A stretch of DNA of 64,000 nucleotides from Plecoglossus altivelis (lineage: Eukaryota > Chordata > Actinopteri > Osmeriformes > Plecoglossidae). Positions 41,136 to 54,278 of this stretch are shown here, piece after piece. The translations under genes and the position numbers were made by a program. The DNA is taken from positions 4,060,453 to 4,124,452 of the forward strand of contig BROE01000004.1 of the NCBI GenBank assembly GCA_036571765.1, written 5' to 3'. The notes below the pieces were generated by a model. The model did not search any database. It was given only the letters and a program-made list of their open reading frames with translations, and was not told the DNA's origin. The stretch's first letter is position 1, and each line of letters opens with the position of its first letter.

Positions 41136-43610
41136 ATCTGTTCACCCAGTGTGGAAACCCCTCTGGGTGCAGAGGTACAGAGATCACGTCAGACTGCTCT
41201 GCATAGACTCTCTCCACATGCGGTGTCAAGAGCGTTTCCCAGGTCGTGTGTGTGTTTAATGACATGAAGCTGTTCTGTACATGAACCAAATAGTTATTCC
41301 TTCTTCCTCCTGTTAGCATACAAATAGGCGGTAGTCAAATGAGCTCCGAATGAATGAGAACAGCAATCAGAATCACATACAGTACAGTTCAATAGGAGCG
41401 GTCTCAGCAGGATTCCACAGGAATACGCTGCAGGCCAGACAGTAACAGTTGTGAAGGAGTAAACAGGGAAGTCTTTAGTTTTGATTTGACCATTTCAATT
41501 ACCCTCTCCACGTCCAGACTGCTGTTTTCCCAGAAACAGTATTCGCATCTACTATTAATGAGTTACGTTCATCCTGGACCCATTTACTCTTCTTAATAAT
41601 GCATACTCTTTGGAATTGCCTGAGCGTATTTCGTACCGCTGCTCCGTCTCCACTCTACATGTACCTTCTCCTCCAACCCTGAGAGGAATATGCGATGTTT
41701 CATCATACGGTCCTACCTTGCCTCAGGCTATTGTCTTTGACATTTGCATTCTCTCAAAGAATACATCACACCTCAGACACAAACAGCTCTGTCTTCCCAT
41801 AATCTCATCTATTCGTTTGTTTCAGCGCCCTTAATGTCAAGATGAAGTGTGGAGTATCGCTATTTGTAGGGTGAAAGGTGCAAAGTGGTGCACTCACTGG
41901 GGCATGTCTGATACGTGCCATTAAACGTTCCAGTCATTGTTCTCTGACTGTGGTTCTAACAGCCTCTTCAGTTTATCAGAACAGACACAACAAATTACTC
42001 GAAACGAGATGGTTGACCGCAAATTTAGTGCATCAGTGCCCTAATGTGATTCCTCTTATTAGGACGAGCGTCACGTCCCTGATGATTTTCCATGGCAAAA
42101 AAAATAAATGTGCAGTGATTCCAGAAGTCAGAATTCTGTTCAACAGGTTAGCAGTGATTCAGTCCCCTTATTCAGAGGTATGTTAAACAAATCACATGCT
42201 AGCTCTGACAGGCTAGTCAGACCCACTGACTCATGACTGGCAGGTGAGTACTCCAGCGTGACAGCCAGGGAAAGGCTAAGGGCTCAGAGGGTTAGGGGCT
42301 TAAGTGTTTAAGAGACATGCAGCGAACAGCAGCGGAGCAGGAAACGGATGGCTGGAGCGAAGGGGTCCAAAATGGAGTAGGACAATAGCAGGGTGTGCGC
42401 GGTAGAGGAGAGCGTAGGGGGTTCCAGACAAAACGGGAAACACGGAGGAGGAAGCGAGCGAGAGAGCCAGGTTGAGGGCAGGATCTTGCAGCGTGCGAGG
42501 GAGAACGGTTGGTTCCGATTTGGCCGCAGGGCACACTCTGCTCCCCTCGGTTCGCTGGAAGACCTCCAGCCAAGGTCCTCTCCTCCCCCGCCTCCCCCCT
42601 CCTCCCCCGTAGAGCTGCTCCGAATACTGAGGAACCCCCGGGCTGCATGGCAGACTTTCAGTGGATGCTCTTGCCACCGGTCTTTCTTTTCCCTCTGTGT
42701 ACTCACTCTCTGTCTCCCTTCCTCTCTCTTTCTTCCTCTCTCTCTCGCTCCCCTCCTCTCTCTGTCCCACCACTCTCTCTCTCTCTCTCTGGCGTTCTCT
42801 GTCTCTCGTTACTCTCTTCACATCCCTCTCCAACTCCATTGCTACCTCTCTGCCTCCTTCCTTCCACCTCACATTAATCTTTCCAAAATCCTCTCCATAC
42901 CATTCTCTTTTCTCCTTGTTTCTCTCTCTATCCATCTCTCTCTTTCTCTCCCTCTCTCACTTCCTTCCCTGTTTTCTCTCTCCCCAGAAACACATCTATT
43001 ATTAACACACACCTCTGGCACCCGCCCGAGACTGAACCAAGGTCCAGGCCAAGATCCTCAGCATTTTAATCATCCATAATGAGCAAGAAATAATAAATTA
43101 AAAATCTCAGGCCCAGCCTGTTTGGGTGACAGTAATTAATTTATGTCTGACATATGTGCTGCACATCTTAACAAGCACTGCCGTTTCCATTCCACTTTTC
43201 CAGAGAATTTCACGTCAGTGAGATAGATCTTTGACAGTCTTGGCGCATGTGAGATGAATCCGCTTCCATGTCCTGCAGGATGAAAAAATCAATCGGAAGA
43301 TAAACCAGAAGAGACCCAATCAGAGTTTATATTGCAAGAAGTTAATACATGTGAGATGACATCATGAACCATCAGGATGCTCAGAGAAAGCACCGGAAGA
43401 ATCGCAGTGAAGATTAATTATGTGCGTGGGGTCACTACAAAGACAGCCTGTCTGTTTAACTCCTTTGGCAAACAGAGAGACAGACAGACAAAGGAACAGG
43501 CAGAACCAGCTGTCAGTCAAATGGCTGGCGAGGCAGGTAGACAGGTAGCATCTAGATAGACACAGACTGACAGGCCTGCAGACAACAGATAAAATCAAGA
43601 ATGGGCTGCG

Positions 43611-43662
43611 TGTGTGTCCGTGTGTGTCCGTGTGTGTCCGTGTGTGTCCGTGTGTGTCGGGA
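43611..43662. repeat. 10-bp tandem repeat TGTGTGTCCG, 5 copies
   Basis: Five near-perfect copies of a decamer. Confidence 0.9.
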
Positions 43663-44267
43663 TGGCTGAACAGGCCCGCACACAAGACACAGCAGGTCGT
43701 TCATGGGAGGGGCTTTACAGTGCCTGGTGTCCTGAGCGCAGTGTCCAGGCACCGTCGATGTTCGCGGGGCCGATGTCAGACATGCAGGGCTGTGCGGGCG
43801 CTGTCCCTGGTGACCGCCACGGCCTCTTTTCATCATCTGATTCCTCTTCTCTTTGAGCAAACACAGCAGCAGAGGGCAGAGATCTGTCAGGGGTCTGTGG
43901 CTTGCAGAGAAACAGGATTAAGCTGCTTTAAGATTACCCAAACCCAAAAATCATTACTGCTGCAGCCAGCCAGCTAGGCTGACGGAAGCCAGATATGTTA
44001 TTTATTTGATTTTATCCCGTTGAAAGAAAACAATAATTTAGATGTTGATTACTTTATAAATCTTCTCAAATACAATTCTGTTCGTGGGACTTTTTGGTTT
44101 ATGAGAAAGTGACTGGTTACAACATTACATAAATACTGCATTTAGTCATCTGAAGCAGAAATCGTTCTTTAAGTCTTTGTAAAAATGGAACTGAATTGGT
44201 CTCCCAAACAGGATTTCTGTTGGCCTGTACTGTCTGAAAGAACATGAATAACTCCTTTTGTCATTGG

Positions 44268-45325
44268 TTTATTTATACTGGTAAACATCAAACATAAACA
44301 ACAGCAGAAACTAGAGCTGAGTTCTCCCCATATTGTGGTAAACATTTTTCTTCACAAACAGTTCAATTTACAATGGTTCTTAGTGTGACATGACAATATC
44401 TTAATAGTAAAAAAAAAGAAGAAAAAAAAAGAAAACAAGAAGGTGAACTTCAAGGCTCAATCTTCCGGAAGGTTCCGGACGGCCTGTTTCTTCTCCTTCC
44501 TCCCGTGTGCTATTGGTTAAACTGTCGCAGCACTTCTGACAGGAAGCCTATCAGCATGAGTCTTCATGTAATTTTGTGATAAAAACACATCGATTCAAAC
44601 TGGAGGGCAGTATTACACTGAATCGACTTGTGCCATAAACACTGTGCTAGGTTGTTGCTTTTGTCTGGGTGGTGTGATGAGAAGTTCCAGCTCTGTCATT
44701 ATATTTGATTGGGTACATTCTGTTCCACACCTCTGGGATGTGCAGCACATTCGTAATCCCTCCTCAACGCCAATGAGATAATTAAGACATGTCGCCATCT
44801 GTCTGTAAACTGAAGACACAAACAATGTCAACTGCCTACATTGATTGTTATCACTTTAAGGAACAGGCATTGTGCTATAATGCAGTATAACAAGTATGAT
44901 AGCCTGTCAATCATTCCCTTCCCCTCTCCCTCACTCTCTCACTTTGCTCCACTATAAGACCACCAATTTCACTGGGTTTAATACCATGTGAACGCTTACA
45001 TGTGTCTCGAGTTATATGTTACACAACTTAACATTTTTGTACATGAAGTTGCTTTATACATTTTTGTGCCTTTCGTCAAAGTTATGTCCAAAGTCGCTAT
45101 AAAGATGACTTTCGATAGGATAGTAGGTAAAAACCAAATGTCAAACATTTGCTCATAAACCCTGTACGGTGACCTTGCTCTCAGGTATACAAAAGAGAGC
45201 TTTTGGGTCTCTCATTTCAGATTGAGAAAACAAAATACCTCCAATGTCATCGTGTGTGTAGCCAGGACTCAGCCAGGCACAGATTCACTCCAGGAAAAGA
45301 GACAAGCTATTCCAGAAAATGTCAA
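44268..45325 (-). other. Probable 3' UTR of the lrfn5-like gene
   Basis: This is minus-strand sequence downstream of the stop at 45326-45328. TTTATT at 44268-44273 on the plus strand is AATAAA on the minus strand and could be the poly(A) signal. No other gene is visible in between. Confidence 0.4.
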
Positions 45326-48300
45326 TCATAAAGTGCTCTCCAGAAGCCACTCAGACTTAGAGAGCTTGTCTCTCCCTCGGCGAATGTTCGTGCCCTCCAG
45401 TTGGGGCAGTTCCCCGCTCATGGACAGGCTGCGTTTGGACCGCAGACTTCCACCTGGCTTGGGATAGCTGACGTAGCACCGCTGCTCCACGTACGAGTCC
45501 ACATTCAGGGAGTGCCTCCTGTTCACCCTCACGCCCCCTGCAGGCACAGTCTTGTAATAGCGGGTGCCGTCACGGGGGCGCAGACCCCGTTCAGCAGGTG
45601 TCCAGTTAACGGAAGCGAGGGAGGGAACAGCCACAGCGCCGGCAGCCATTTCGACGTCGGAGGAGTTGTTCCGGTTCATGTTCTCCAGCTCCACATCAAT
45701 CAGCCCCTTGGCTCGGTGGACTTCTGAGGGCTTGGCAGGTGCGACGGAGCGTTTGGGCCTCAGCGTGCTCGGGGAGGCGGGGTGCCAGCTGTGACTGGCA
45801 GCGGAGGTAGTGACTGTGCAGTCTGGGAGGGAGGATTTGCCGTTGTTGGCGGCGGTAGCAGCAGCCGCAGCAGCGGCGGCGGCGGCGGTAGCGCCAACCG
45901 GGCGGAGCTTGATAGGCTCAGGGAGAGGCAGAGCCACTCTCAGGCTCTCCTTCTCGTCCTTCTCCGGACGGAGGATTTGCTTGGACAGGGACTTGGGGAG
46001 GCCGCAACCCTGCAGCTGGCCGTCGCTGCTCAGAGATCGGATGTCCCCCATTTCCAGAGTCTTCCATAGAGGGGCGACAAAAAAATAACAGAGAGTTAGT
46101 TAGATGAGCCCGGCTGCGGAAAAGAGATCGTCCAACAACTAAACAAGCCACAACAACAACACGAACCACGACAAAACAAACGGAATCAACCCAACCTTGT
46201 CCAGGTCGCCTTGGTTGCAGACTCTGTAGCGCACGATGAGGAAGATAATGAAGGCCAGTACGGACGCCACGATGATACCACCGATGATGACGACGATCGT
46301 GCCGCCCAGGAACTGGGACTGCATGAAGTGACATCGCAGGTACTGGGGCTCGGTGGTGAAATGGATGCAGCCCACCACTCTGGTGGCGGTCAAGGAGGTC
46401 ACCTGGTCGTCGTAGATGGCCAGCACACACAGGTCGTACTGGGTCCCTGCAGCCAGGTTGTTGACCATAATGCTTTTGCTGGAGGGTGGGATCATTCTGT
46501 GGTCGTGGAGAGAAGCCGTTACAACGTGGGAGAGGAGTGAGGTCATGAATATGGATGCAGGGCATCTCTGCGGGTGTTTTTGCAATCGTTGGCGCGTTTG
46601 AGCGTAATTGCTTGTTTCGAAAAAGGGGAATGGGAATTTTATGAAATGATTCGATTTATATTTGTGAGGCTTTTCCAAGATTTGAACCTGCGCTCTCTCT
46701 TGTTAATTAGGGTAATTGTTCAGAGAGAAAGAGTCATTGTGGAATACTACCATTGGTTTTTGTTTAATAGTATGGATTTTAAATCATTCAGAGTTGAAAG
46801 ACTGATTCTGTAATGAGCCTCAACCGCTACTGTGTACTAAATAGCATATGGTGTTGACATGGGAGTCACATTGGATGAAAGTGTCTGATAACTGATCCCA
46901 TCATATCAGAGAGATAATCTCTGTAGAGTGAGAAGGGAAGAGATGAAAGAACGCTCTGTGCTCCAGCTAGTCAGATGGGTCTGTAAGATCTTCTGAAGCT
47001 TTTAGTAAAACAGTCGAATTTTGCTTTCATCTTAGCATCACCCTACAGCTCAAGACAGACATGTTGTTTTGGTTTGGATTGTTAGGTGTTATCATGTTAT
47101 GCCACATTGCAAATCATAGACTGTTGAACATTGTTCCAAGGTGACTTCGAAGTCGTCCATTATTTTACCACGATCGTAATCTGACATTGAGTGTCTCTGT
47201 TTGCGAGACCACAGACAGAAGTCTGAGTCACTAGAACTGATCAGGATGATGCGTTCATTTCCCTTTCCCACAATGCCTCAGACCGCTCAGTAGAGCCGCT
47301 CACCTGTAGACCAGCGAGTCGTCGTAAGTGCCGTTGTACTGGATCTGGAACATGCGGATGCCTGGGATGATCCTCTGGAAGTTGAACTTGACGAGGGCCG
47401 AGGTGGACGTGGCCTCAGCCACGACCACTTTCTTCTCCTGGTTGATCTTGGGGTTCCCATGGGGAACTCCAGCCGCATCCCCTCCCGTCTTGGTCACCGT
47501 GGCGATGTCGGACGAACCGGGGTCGGGTTCCTGTTCTGGCCCGGTGGCGTTGGTAATGTGGGGGAGTTTTGTGATGACCAGGTCCACGTTCTGGTGAGCT
47601 TCTCCTGCAGGGTTGGAGGCCACGCAGGTGAAGGAGCCTGGAGGAACAACAGCAGCGGAGACCCTCATCACGCTCCCGAATTACGTCATCATTTACTCAT
47701 TTGGTGAATTAAATATAATTGGATCCACTCCACACAGAATCGCGTTGGTACACTGACATATCCTGACAGAGAGTTCAACTCTATTACGTGACGCTACTAA
47801 ACAAACACAATTTTCCCTCCGGATGGACTCCATCAAGGCCGTTGTGTAAACATAAAAGCACTCAGCACACATAAACAAACTGGTCGGTTGTGTAGACAGA
47901 CCCGAGTCCTTCAAGGTGCTGATGAGGATGTCAAGCGTTCCGTCGCTGTGGACCGCAGCCCGAGACGAGTTGGACATGAGGCGGCCGTCTGGGGCGATCC
48001 AGTGGATGACGGGGTCGGGGTCTCCCCTGGCTTTGCAGCGCAGGGCCACGCTCTGGCCCTCCAGAGCACGCAGCTCCTGAAGTCAGGGACCAGGGGTTTA
48101 GGTCAAAACAGGAAGTAGATGCTTTTTGAAACTGTAATACCACACAATAATTATAATGTAAAGAAAACCCATATGTTGCATGGGGGATAAAAGTGCCAAA
48201 ACAGGGATTACCATGCAATAATGAGGTCACTATTGTTGTGGGCAAGAGATTTAAAAGATGTTATACGAGCATCAATTCACGTTACGCAACAGCTCGCTTG

Positions 48301-49198
48301 CTCTGACCTGGGAGTGGCGGGTGATCAGGGGCGGCTCGCACAGGAACTCCTCCTCGGACACGGTCCAGAAGTACCTGCCAGCCAGGTGCTGCGGCGATGC
48401 GCACGTCTCCAGGTCGTCCTCCCTCCGCAGCCTCCTCAACCAGAGCAGCTCGCAGTTACACCGCAGGGGGTTCCCCCCAAAGCTCAGCGCGAACGACGTG
48501 GGGCCCATGCTCCCCGAGGTGGCGAGGACCCCCGCCCGCTGGAACATGGGGTCCGGCGGAAGCTTCTGGAGCTTGTTGGACGTGACGTCGAGGCGCTTGA
48601 GCTTCTGCAAGCCAGAGAAGGTCCTCTCGGGAATGTAGCTGAGCATGTTGTGGTCCAGGTTGAGGGTGTGGAGGCTTGCCATTCTCTGGATGGCCACCCA
48701 GGGGGCGCTCTCCAGGTTGTTGTAGGACAAGTCCAGCTCCTCCAGAGCGGTCAGGTCGTTGAAGGCCCCGCTGTGAATGTGGACCAGCTGGTTGTTGTTG
48801 AGGATGAGGTGGTGCAGTTTGGACATGCCGCTGAAGGTGTCATTGGTGAGACGGGCCAAGCGGTTGCTGTCCAAGTGGAGGGCCCGCAGGTTCTCCAGGT
48901 CCTTGAAGGCGTGGGGTGAGATGGAACCGATGGTGTTCCTAGACAAAGTAAGGTCCACCAGCTTGGTCATGTTGGCAAAGTCTCTCCGCTTGATGCTGGT
49001 GACAAAGTTGTCTCCTAGGCGCATCTCCACTGTGTGTCTGTCGATGTTAGGGGGTACGAAAAGGAGCCCTTTCTTATCGCAGAGGGTTGCCAGGTTTGGG
49101 TTGAGCATCTGACAGACACAGCGTTTGGGGCAGATTTGGACTTTGTGGGCGTTCACAGCCATGATAATGACCATTAGATAAAGCAACAGGATCTCCAT
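45326..49198 (-). CDS. lrfn5: LRFN5-like (SALM family) synaptic adhesion protein, 5 coding exons
   Basis: SALM/LRFN proteins are type I membrane proteins that organise synapses; LRFN5 binds presynaptic LAR-type receptor phosphatases. Exons in transcript order: 49198-48308, 48076-47902, 47637-47304, 46496-46196, 46060-45326; 811 residues. A signal peptide (MEILLLYLMVIIMAVNA) leads to an LRRNT (CPKRCVC), leucine-rich repeats to about residue 240, an LRRCT (CNCELLWLRRL), an Ig domain (Cys311-Cys360), a fibronectin III domain, a membrane segment (about 530-555, FLGGTIVVIIGGIIVASVL) and a cytoplasmic tail. The ectodomain (AHKVQICPKRCVCQ; EPDPGSSDI; NNLAAGTQYDLCVLAIYDD) fits LRFN5 best among paralogues. 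The tail has an alanine run (about 624-638) and ends ESTL, a class I PDZ ligand. The last junction is the least certain: intron 4 is only 135 bp, with a weak donor (GTTGGG). An upstream in-frame TTG is not the start. Confidence 0.88.
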
Positions 49199-49224
49199 TG
49201 GGTCTTCCAATCAGGGTAACACAC
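49199..49224 (-). other. 5' UTR part of the lrfn5-like first coding exon
   Basis: A minus-strand acceptor (TTTCCTAG) ends at plus position 49225, so 26 nt of leader precede the ATG. This implies at least one upstream non-coding exon. Confidence 0.6.
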
Positions 49225-50879
49225 CTAGGAAATGAGTCACAGAGAGAGAAATAGGATATTATTCCAACGTTTAAAAGACTCAAGGATTACAAACAACGCA
49301 TGCCACTTTAAGGCTCTTAGTTCCTAGTTACCTTGTCTGTCGTACTTATTTACGAAGAAGAAAGCCCTGGATAACATTTATCTTTACTTTCCTAACACAA
49401 TAAATCTCTATTGACATCACAGTGAAAAGAAGATCAAGAATTCACATTGTCAGCAGGGAACAATCCTCCTTCAAACAAGTCCATGCTTGAAGTACCTCTG
49501 AAAGACTTTTCTAGTAGTCATTAAAAACTGTGAGAGCATAAAAACCCAGTGAAGATTTGTCTGTTTGGGCGACAACCACGCTGTCCGCTGATGCTGCGTT
49601 TTTAATGTGATAAAGCCAAGCCTTTTATCTGGGTGTATGGAGGGATGAAAGTCTCTTCTGGTCATCCAAGTCAGTCCTCAGCATTAGACTGATGTCTCTG
49701 AGGATCGCATGGAGGCAATGGGAAGGGATCAGTGATCTCCGCTGGCTCACAGAAGACAAGCCATCTCTGGCTATTGATTTTCTCTCGCTGCTCACTGGTC
49801 CTCCTCTTACTTATGACACAAGTGAGACACGGGACAGGCAGAGGCCCCATTTGATGGATCCTAAGACCTTGTCAGTGGTGAAGCATGTCTCAGAGCCAAG
49901 AGAGTTCCAGAAGAAGACCACTCAGCAGATACGCGGAAAGGACTCAAGGGCCGCTGATCATTTCAGAAAACAAACTGGCCTAAAAATAAGATTTGGTGTT
50001 TTGAACAGGAATCTTGGCAATGAGCGATGAGTCAACACCTAGAAGTAGAGGGCAATATGTGTCTACTCGTAGGAACCCTTCATTTCACACCAGCGATACA
50101 AAGATACAAAACCAAACATTTTGGAAAACAAACAACTGGGCAGAATAATTTCCTGCGGTACGGTTGCACCCCTTGTTCTTACTGTGAGTCTATCGATGAC
50201 ATTGTCCACACGCGTTATCTCAGAAATGAATAGATGGTGCAGCTCTGTGCTTCAAAGGCTCTGCTAAACCTTCAGCAAAGCCTTGTCCCACAACCACCGT
50301 GATAATAACCTTGACTGTCAGGGAAGAAGGACAGTGTCAGAGACTGAAGAATACGACACAGATGCTGAGTGACTAACTGAAGGGTGGGTTGGGGGGGGAG
50401 TGTTGGATGGGAAGATTGTAAGGCAGGGTAGCTTCTCCAGATATGACCTGCAGGGTGATGGCTGTACAATACATTGCAGCCTGACAACAAAAGGAAAAAG
50501 AGGTTGTCTTGGTATGTAGGATCGTAAAAGGAAACAGCGAAGTATAATTTTATAAAGAGCACAGTGGTCTGACATTTAAATTAATAGTTGAATACTGCTG
50601 ATCAAAATATATTACAGTCTCCATTCACTGCTTCGCGGCACTTTTCTTTAGAGGACATTTTCCCCCACTTTTTCCAAACTAAGTGATACGTTCTTGTCTG
50701 GTCTGCTCTCTTGTGGATTTTTCGCAATTGGGAGCAGTTTCCAAAAAAGCTCCACAGTGGAGTCTGAGACAAATGGACTGTGATGGAATTGTTAAATGGG
50801 CCCGGTTACAACACTGCTTAAGCGTACCACCATACCTTGGTGGAACGGTGGCTGCTGTCATAAGGAGGAGGTGACTTTC

Positions 50880-51120
50880 TCCAGGTGCGTGACAGTGAGT
50901 GTGCGTGACAGTGAGTGTGCATGAGAGTGAATGTGCACGAGAGTGAGTGTGCTTGACGGTGAATGTGCATGAGAGTGAGTGTGCGTGACAGTGAGTGTGT
51001 GTGAGAGTGAATGTGCACGAGAAGGAGTGTGCGTGAGAGTGAACGTGCATGAGAGTGAGCGTGCTTGACGGTGAATGTGCGCGAGAGTGAATGTGTACGA
51101 CAGCGAGCGTGCGTGAGCCA
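50880..51120. repeat. 12-bp minisatellite (GTGCGTGACAGTGAGT type)
   Basis: About 20 diverged copies of a GTGA(G/C)AGTGAGT-like dodecamer. The serine/threonine/histidine-rich frames on the minus strand are repeat translations. Confidence 0.9.
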
Positions 51121-52447
51121 CTGTCGGACACGGGGAGGAGGGAATGAAAAGAGAAGGAGAGGAAGAGCGAGAGAGATTCATAGGGAAGAGCAAAAGCGTT
51201 TCTTTTTTTCCACCTTCTTTTCTCCCCTCCGCCGTGCGTGTCTGTATGCGTGTGTGTCTACCATCTACCTCTGGGTTGCTCTGGAAGGTTAGGCTTCTGG
51301 AGGCGCAATGAGGCGGAGAGGACCTGCTACTTCCCAACTCGAATGGTGCTTCTAGACGGGATATTGATTCACTCTGTCGAGGTGGGTCTTTTTTCTCCGG
51401 TGAAAACTCAGCCAAACGTGAAGAGAATGGCTACGACGGTAATCCCTGAGAAATTCTTTTTGAGAGGACAAAAGGACAAGCCCGTTCCACAAAGACACGG
51501 GAGGAAATATCTGTCACTGTCGCCCTAATCTGGTTTTAATGATAGGGGGTTCCGTAGCAATCTGCATACCAGGTCACTCTCATCAAGTAGATCAACACAT
51601 AAGCAGATCATGAATCAATACACAAATCCATCATATTCTTTATCGTCAATTGCCACCTTTTTTTTTTTTTTTACATTTCTAAAAGGTCAAAAAGGGGTGG
51701 TTCAAAATCGAGTCAGGCACCCAAATGAACGACAGATTAACACAATAGTAAATAATTCAGTTGGGTTAATTCCTTCTGTGTAGGTGTCTTCGCTAAGAGT
51801 GCAGACTAAACATACATACACCCCCGCGTAGTGTAGGATGCTTCCTCGCTAATAGCAGCAGCTTGCTAAACAACAACCTCCAGCCATGGAGACATCCACT
51901 CGCAGCAGCATACTACAGTGAGAGAGGATATCTATGTTGTCCCTGGGGCGGCATTCGCCCAGAAAAGCCTTATGCAGCATGCAGCAGCAGCAGCAGCAGC
52001 AGAGGGCTGCTTCTCGCAGCTTGGCCAGTGAGGTCATAGGGGATGTGTTCAGATGGTGGAACTTATGTCGGGGCTCGTGTGAGAAGGATTCTGCATCCCA
52101 CGGCTGGGCAGGAAATCAAGAAAATGGTCCCTAAGACAGGATTCTTCTGAGATGAGGCCTGCCTGGTACAACTGCACAATGCAAACTACAGAATGATGCC
52201 ACAAGGCTTTGACTCACCCATGCAGACATAACTGATGATTATTGATAAAGGTTGATACTTGTGTCAATCTAAATGTAAGGATATATATTTGTGGAACCTT
52301 GTGTCTCGGCTTGAATGCTAATTAAAAATCCAGGTGCAATTGTTAAGTATTTTTTAGGATTGTATATGACCACAAAAAAAACAACTTTTGGTGCAGACAT
52401 CAGTTGGACATTCTTCAGCTATGTGTGTGTGTATGTGTGTGTGTATA

Positions 52448-52481
<34 letters not shown>

Positions 52482-54278
52482 CATGTGTTGGAACACCCAT
52501 TACTTTCAGTAGCTGCCAAATTCACTGTCAAAAGTAGAATGTGTTAGCTCTTGGGTGACAACCTCGATGCCATGGCAACATTGAAACGTCATCGGAATGG
52601 GATGTATTCTGAGGTTCATTTTCTGACACCTCAACCCTGGTATTGTAGACAGCTACAATCTCCTGTCGACTTAATCACTGCTTTACATTACAAGCACTGC
52701 TTTAGAGGCTTTGCCTGTGGATATCTCAGACTTGTGGATATCCCATACAGGACAACGTGTTTCACAGTTGGTCTCTTTTAAACGTAAACGAGGACAGAAC
52801 ATTGTCTCTGACTGACCGAGTGAGTATTTTGCAAACACGCAGGATCACATTTTTATTGGAGCTGAAACTCAGTTGACGACTGGCTGAGATCGATAACAGG
52901 TTGACATTCACTTTTTAGGTTCAGCTGGAGGTGTGTGTTTGTGTGTGTGTGTCCCGCGTCCCGCGTGTGTGTCTGAGGGTGTAGCATACTAATGAGAAGC
53001 CTCTGCATCAATAGAGGGGTTGTTCATCAGCATTAACTCTCCCTTGAAGATTAGGACTCATCCTGTTAAACAGTTCCTCTCCAAAGAGTCCTGAAGCAAA
53101 TTCAAGGTGACGTCTGCCAGGCCAATATCACTTTGATAGATCAACCATTTAACATCACTATGCTTTCCAATGATTCATACCTGATTCGATTCAAACACAA
53201 TCGAAGCTTCATTGATGGACACATTGTTGTTCACGGTTTGTGGTAAAGCCAATAGTGCATCCATATACGAACCAACACATACAGAAAGACACCAAAAAGA
53301 ATAAAACGCCAAGGCTTTTATGTTGCAGCCAGTTTCCTACACAGAGGCAAAAATGTAAATTGGGTCAATGTGCTCCTGTACGACTAAACAATATACCTTG
53401 GTGTAGGTATTCAGCTTGTATGTGCTTCTGTGTTGGTAACACGCACTGACTTAAGTTATTTGTATTGTATTAAATATAGTAATCAGAGAGCTAATAGAAG
53501 CAAAAAGGGAGGCGTACTAGATGCAATGGTTTGACAGTTACAATGGTGCCTGGGGCAGTCATGAATAATAAGATGCATGATAACCAGATCCGGACATGAA
53601 AAAGAATCACTATATCATTTCATAGTAATGAATCATGAAGTCAATATTTTCACTCTTAATATCAGCATCCCCAAAACATAAAATCCTTGTTCAATATTTA
53701 ATTTCCCCAACATAATCAATTGAAATGTTTAAAATAAGAGGTATAAAGCCTAACTTACGCCTAATTTGCATAAGAAACATTAACGGTATCGTAAACCTTA
53801 CGGATCGGACGACATAACAAATATGCTTCCCATTGTAAAGAAGTAGACCTATCTGGAGTAATGATAAATGATCAATTATAAACGAAGGAAAGATCAAATC
53901 CATTGTATCGACCATCTGAGTGGACAGGACGACGGGCTCATAGCAAAAATCACTGCTTCATTTGGGCTAAGAAACTTAACATGCAGTCTGTTATAATGTA
54001 GGTATTTGTCTACGTTCCTTGTGAAATGAGAGGTAATTTTGACCTTGCGGTATATGCCATCTAGGCGCATAACCGCCGTCTTTAGAAGAATCCTCACCTT
54101 TTCATAAAGCCAATAGTCTTCCACCCGCCAAGAAAGAGCGATACTCACAAGATGATAGCCCGTGAACAACTAGAGCACCACGCTTCTCGCGTTTTCTTGA
54201 AAGACAATCCTCAAAAAGAGTTCAACTGATCGGCTATACAGACGAAACCATTTATATATATAAAAAAAAGAACTTTAC

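Larger units (their letters stand above)
37601..44260. other. Intergenic region between yy1 and the lrfn5-like gene
   Basis: No exon with good splice sites and a recognisable product was found. It contains a GT run passing into GA (about 38776-38853), a GA-rich tract (40905-41135), CT-rich DNA (42700-42990) and a 10-bp repeat (43611-43662). The 38.1-40.8 kb part is largely non-repetitive and could hold regulatory DNA, but nothing specific can be shown. The far end may include the lrfn5-like 3' UTR. Confidence 0.6.

Noticed and set aside
42300..42935. 211-residue minus-strand open frame and overlapping plus-strand frames
   Set aside because: Both strands are open across a CT-rich tract, no family is recognisable, and no matching splice sites or start context were found.
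46140..46195. Hydrophobic read-through tail (VGLIPFVLSWFVLLLWLV) after lrfn5-like exon 4
   Set aside because: It is most simply the retained 135-bp intron. The downstream 244-residue frame with LRFN-like tail motifs explains the gene better.
46660..46690. tRNA B-box-like GGTTCAAATC on the minus strand
   Set aside because: No A-box at the right distance and no foldable cloverleaf. Treated as chance.
49199..49210. Longer N-terminus of the lrfn5-like protein from 49210
   Set aside because: It would need a TTG start. The ATG at 49198 begins directly with a signal peptide.
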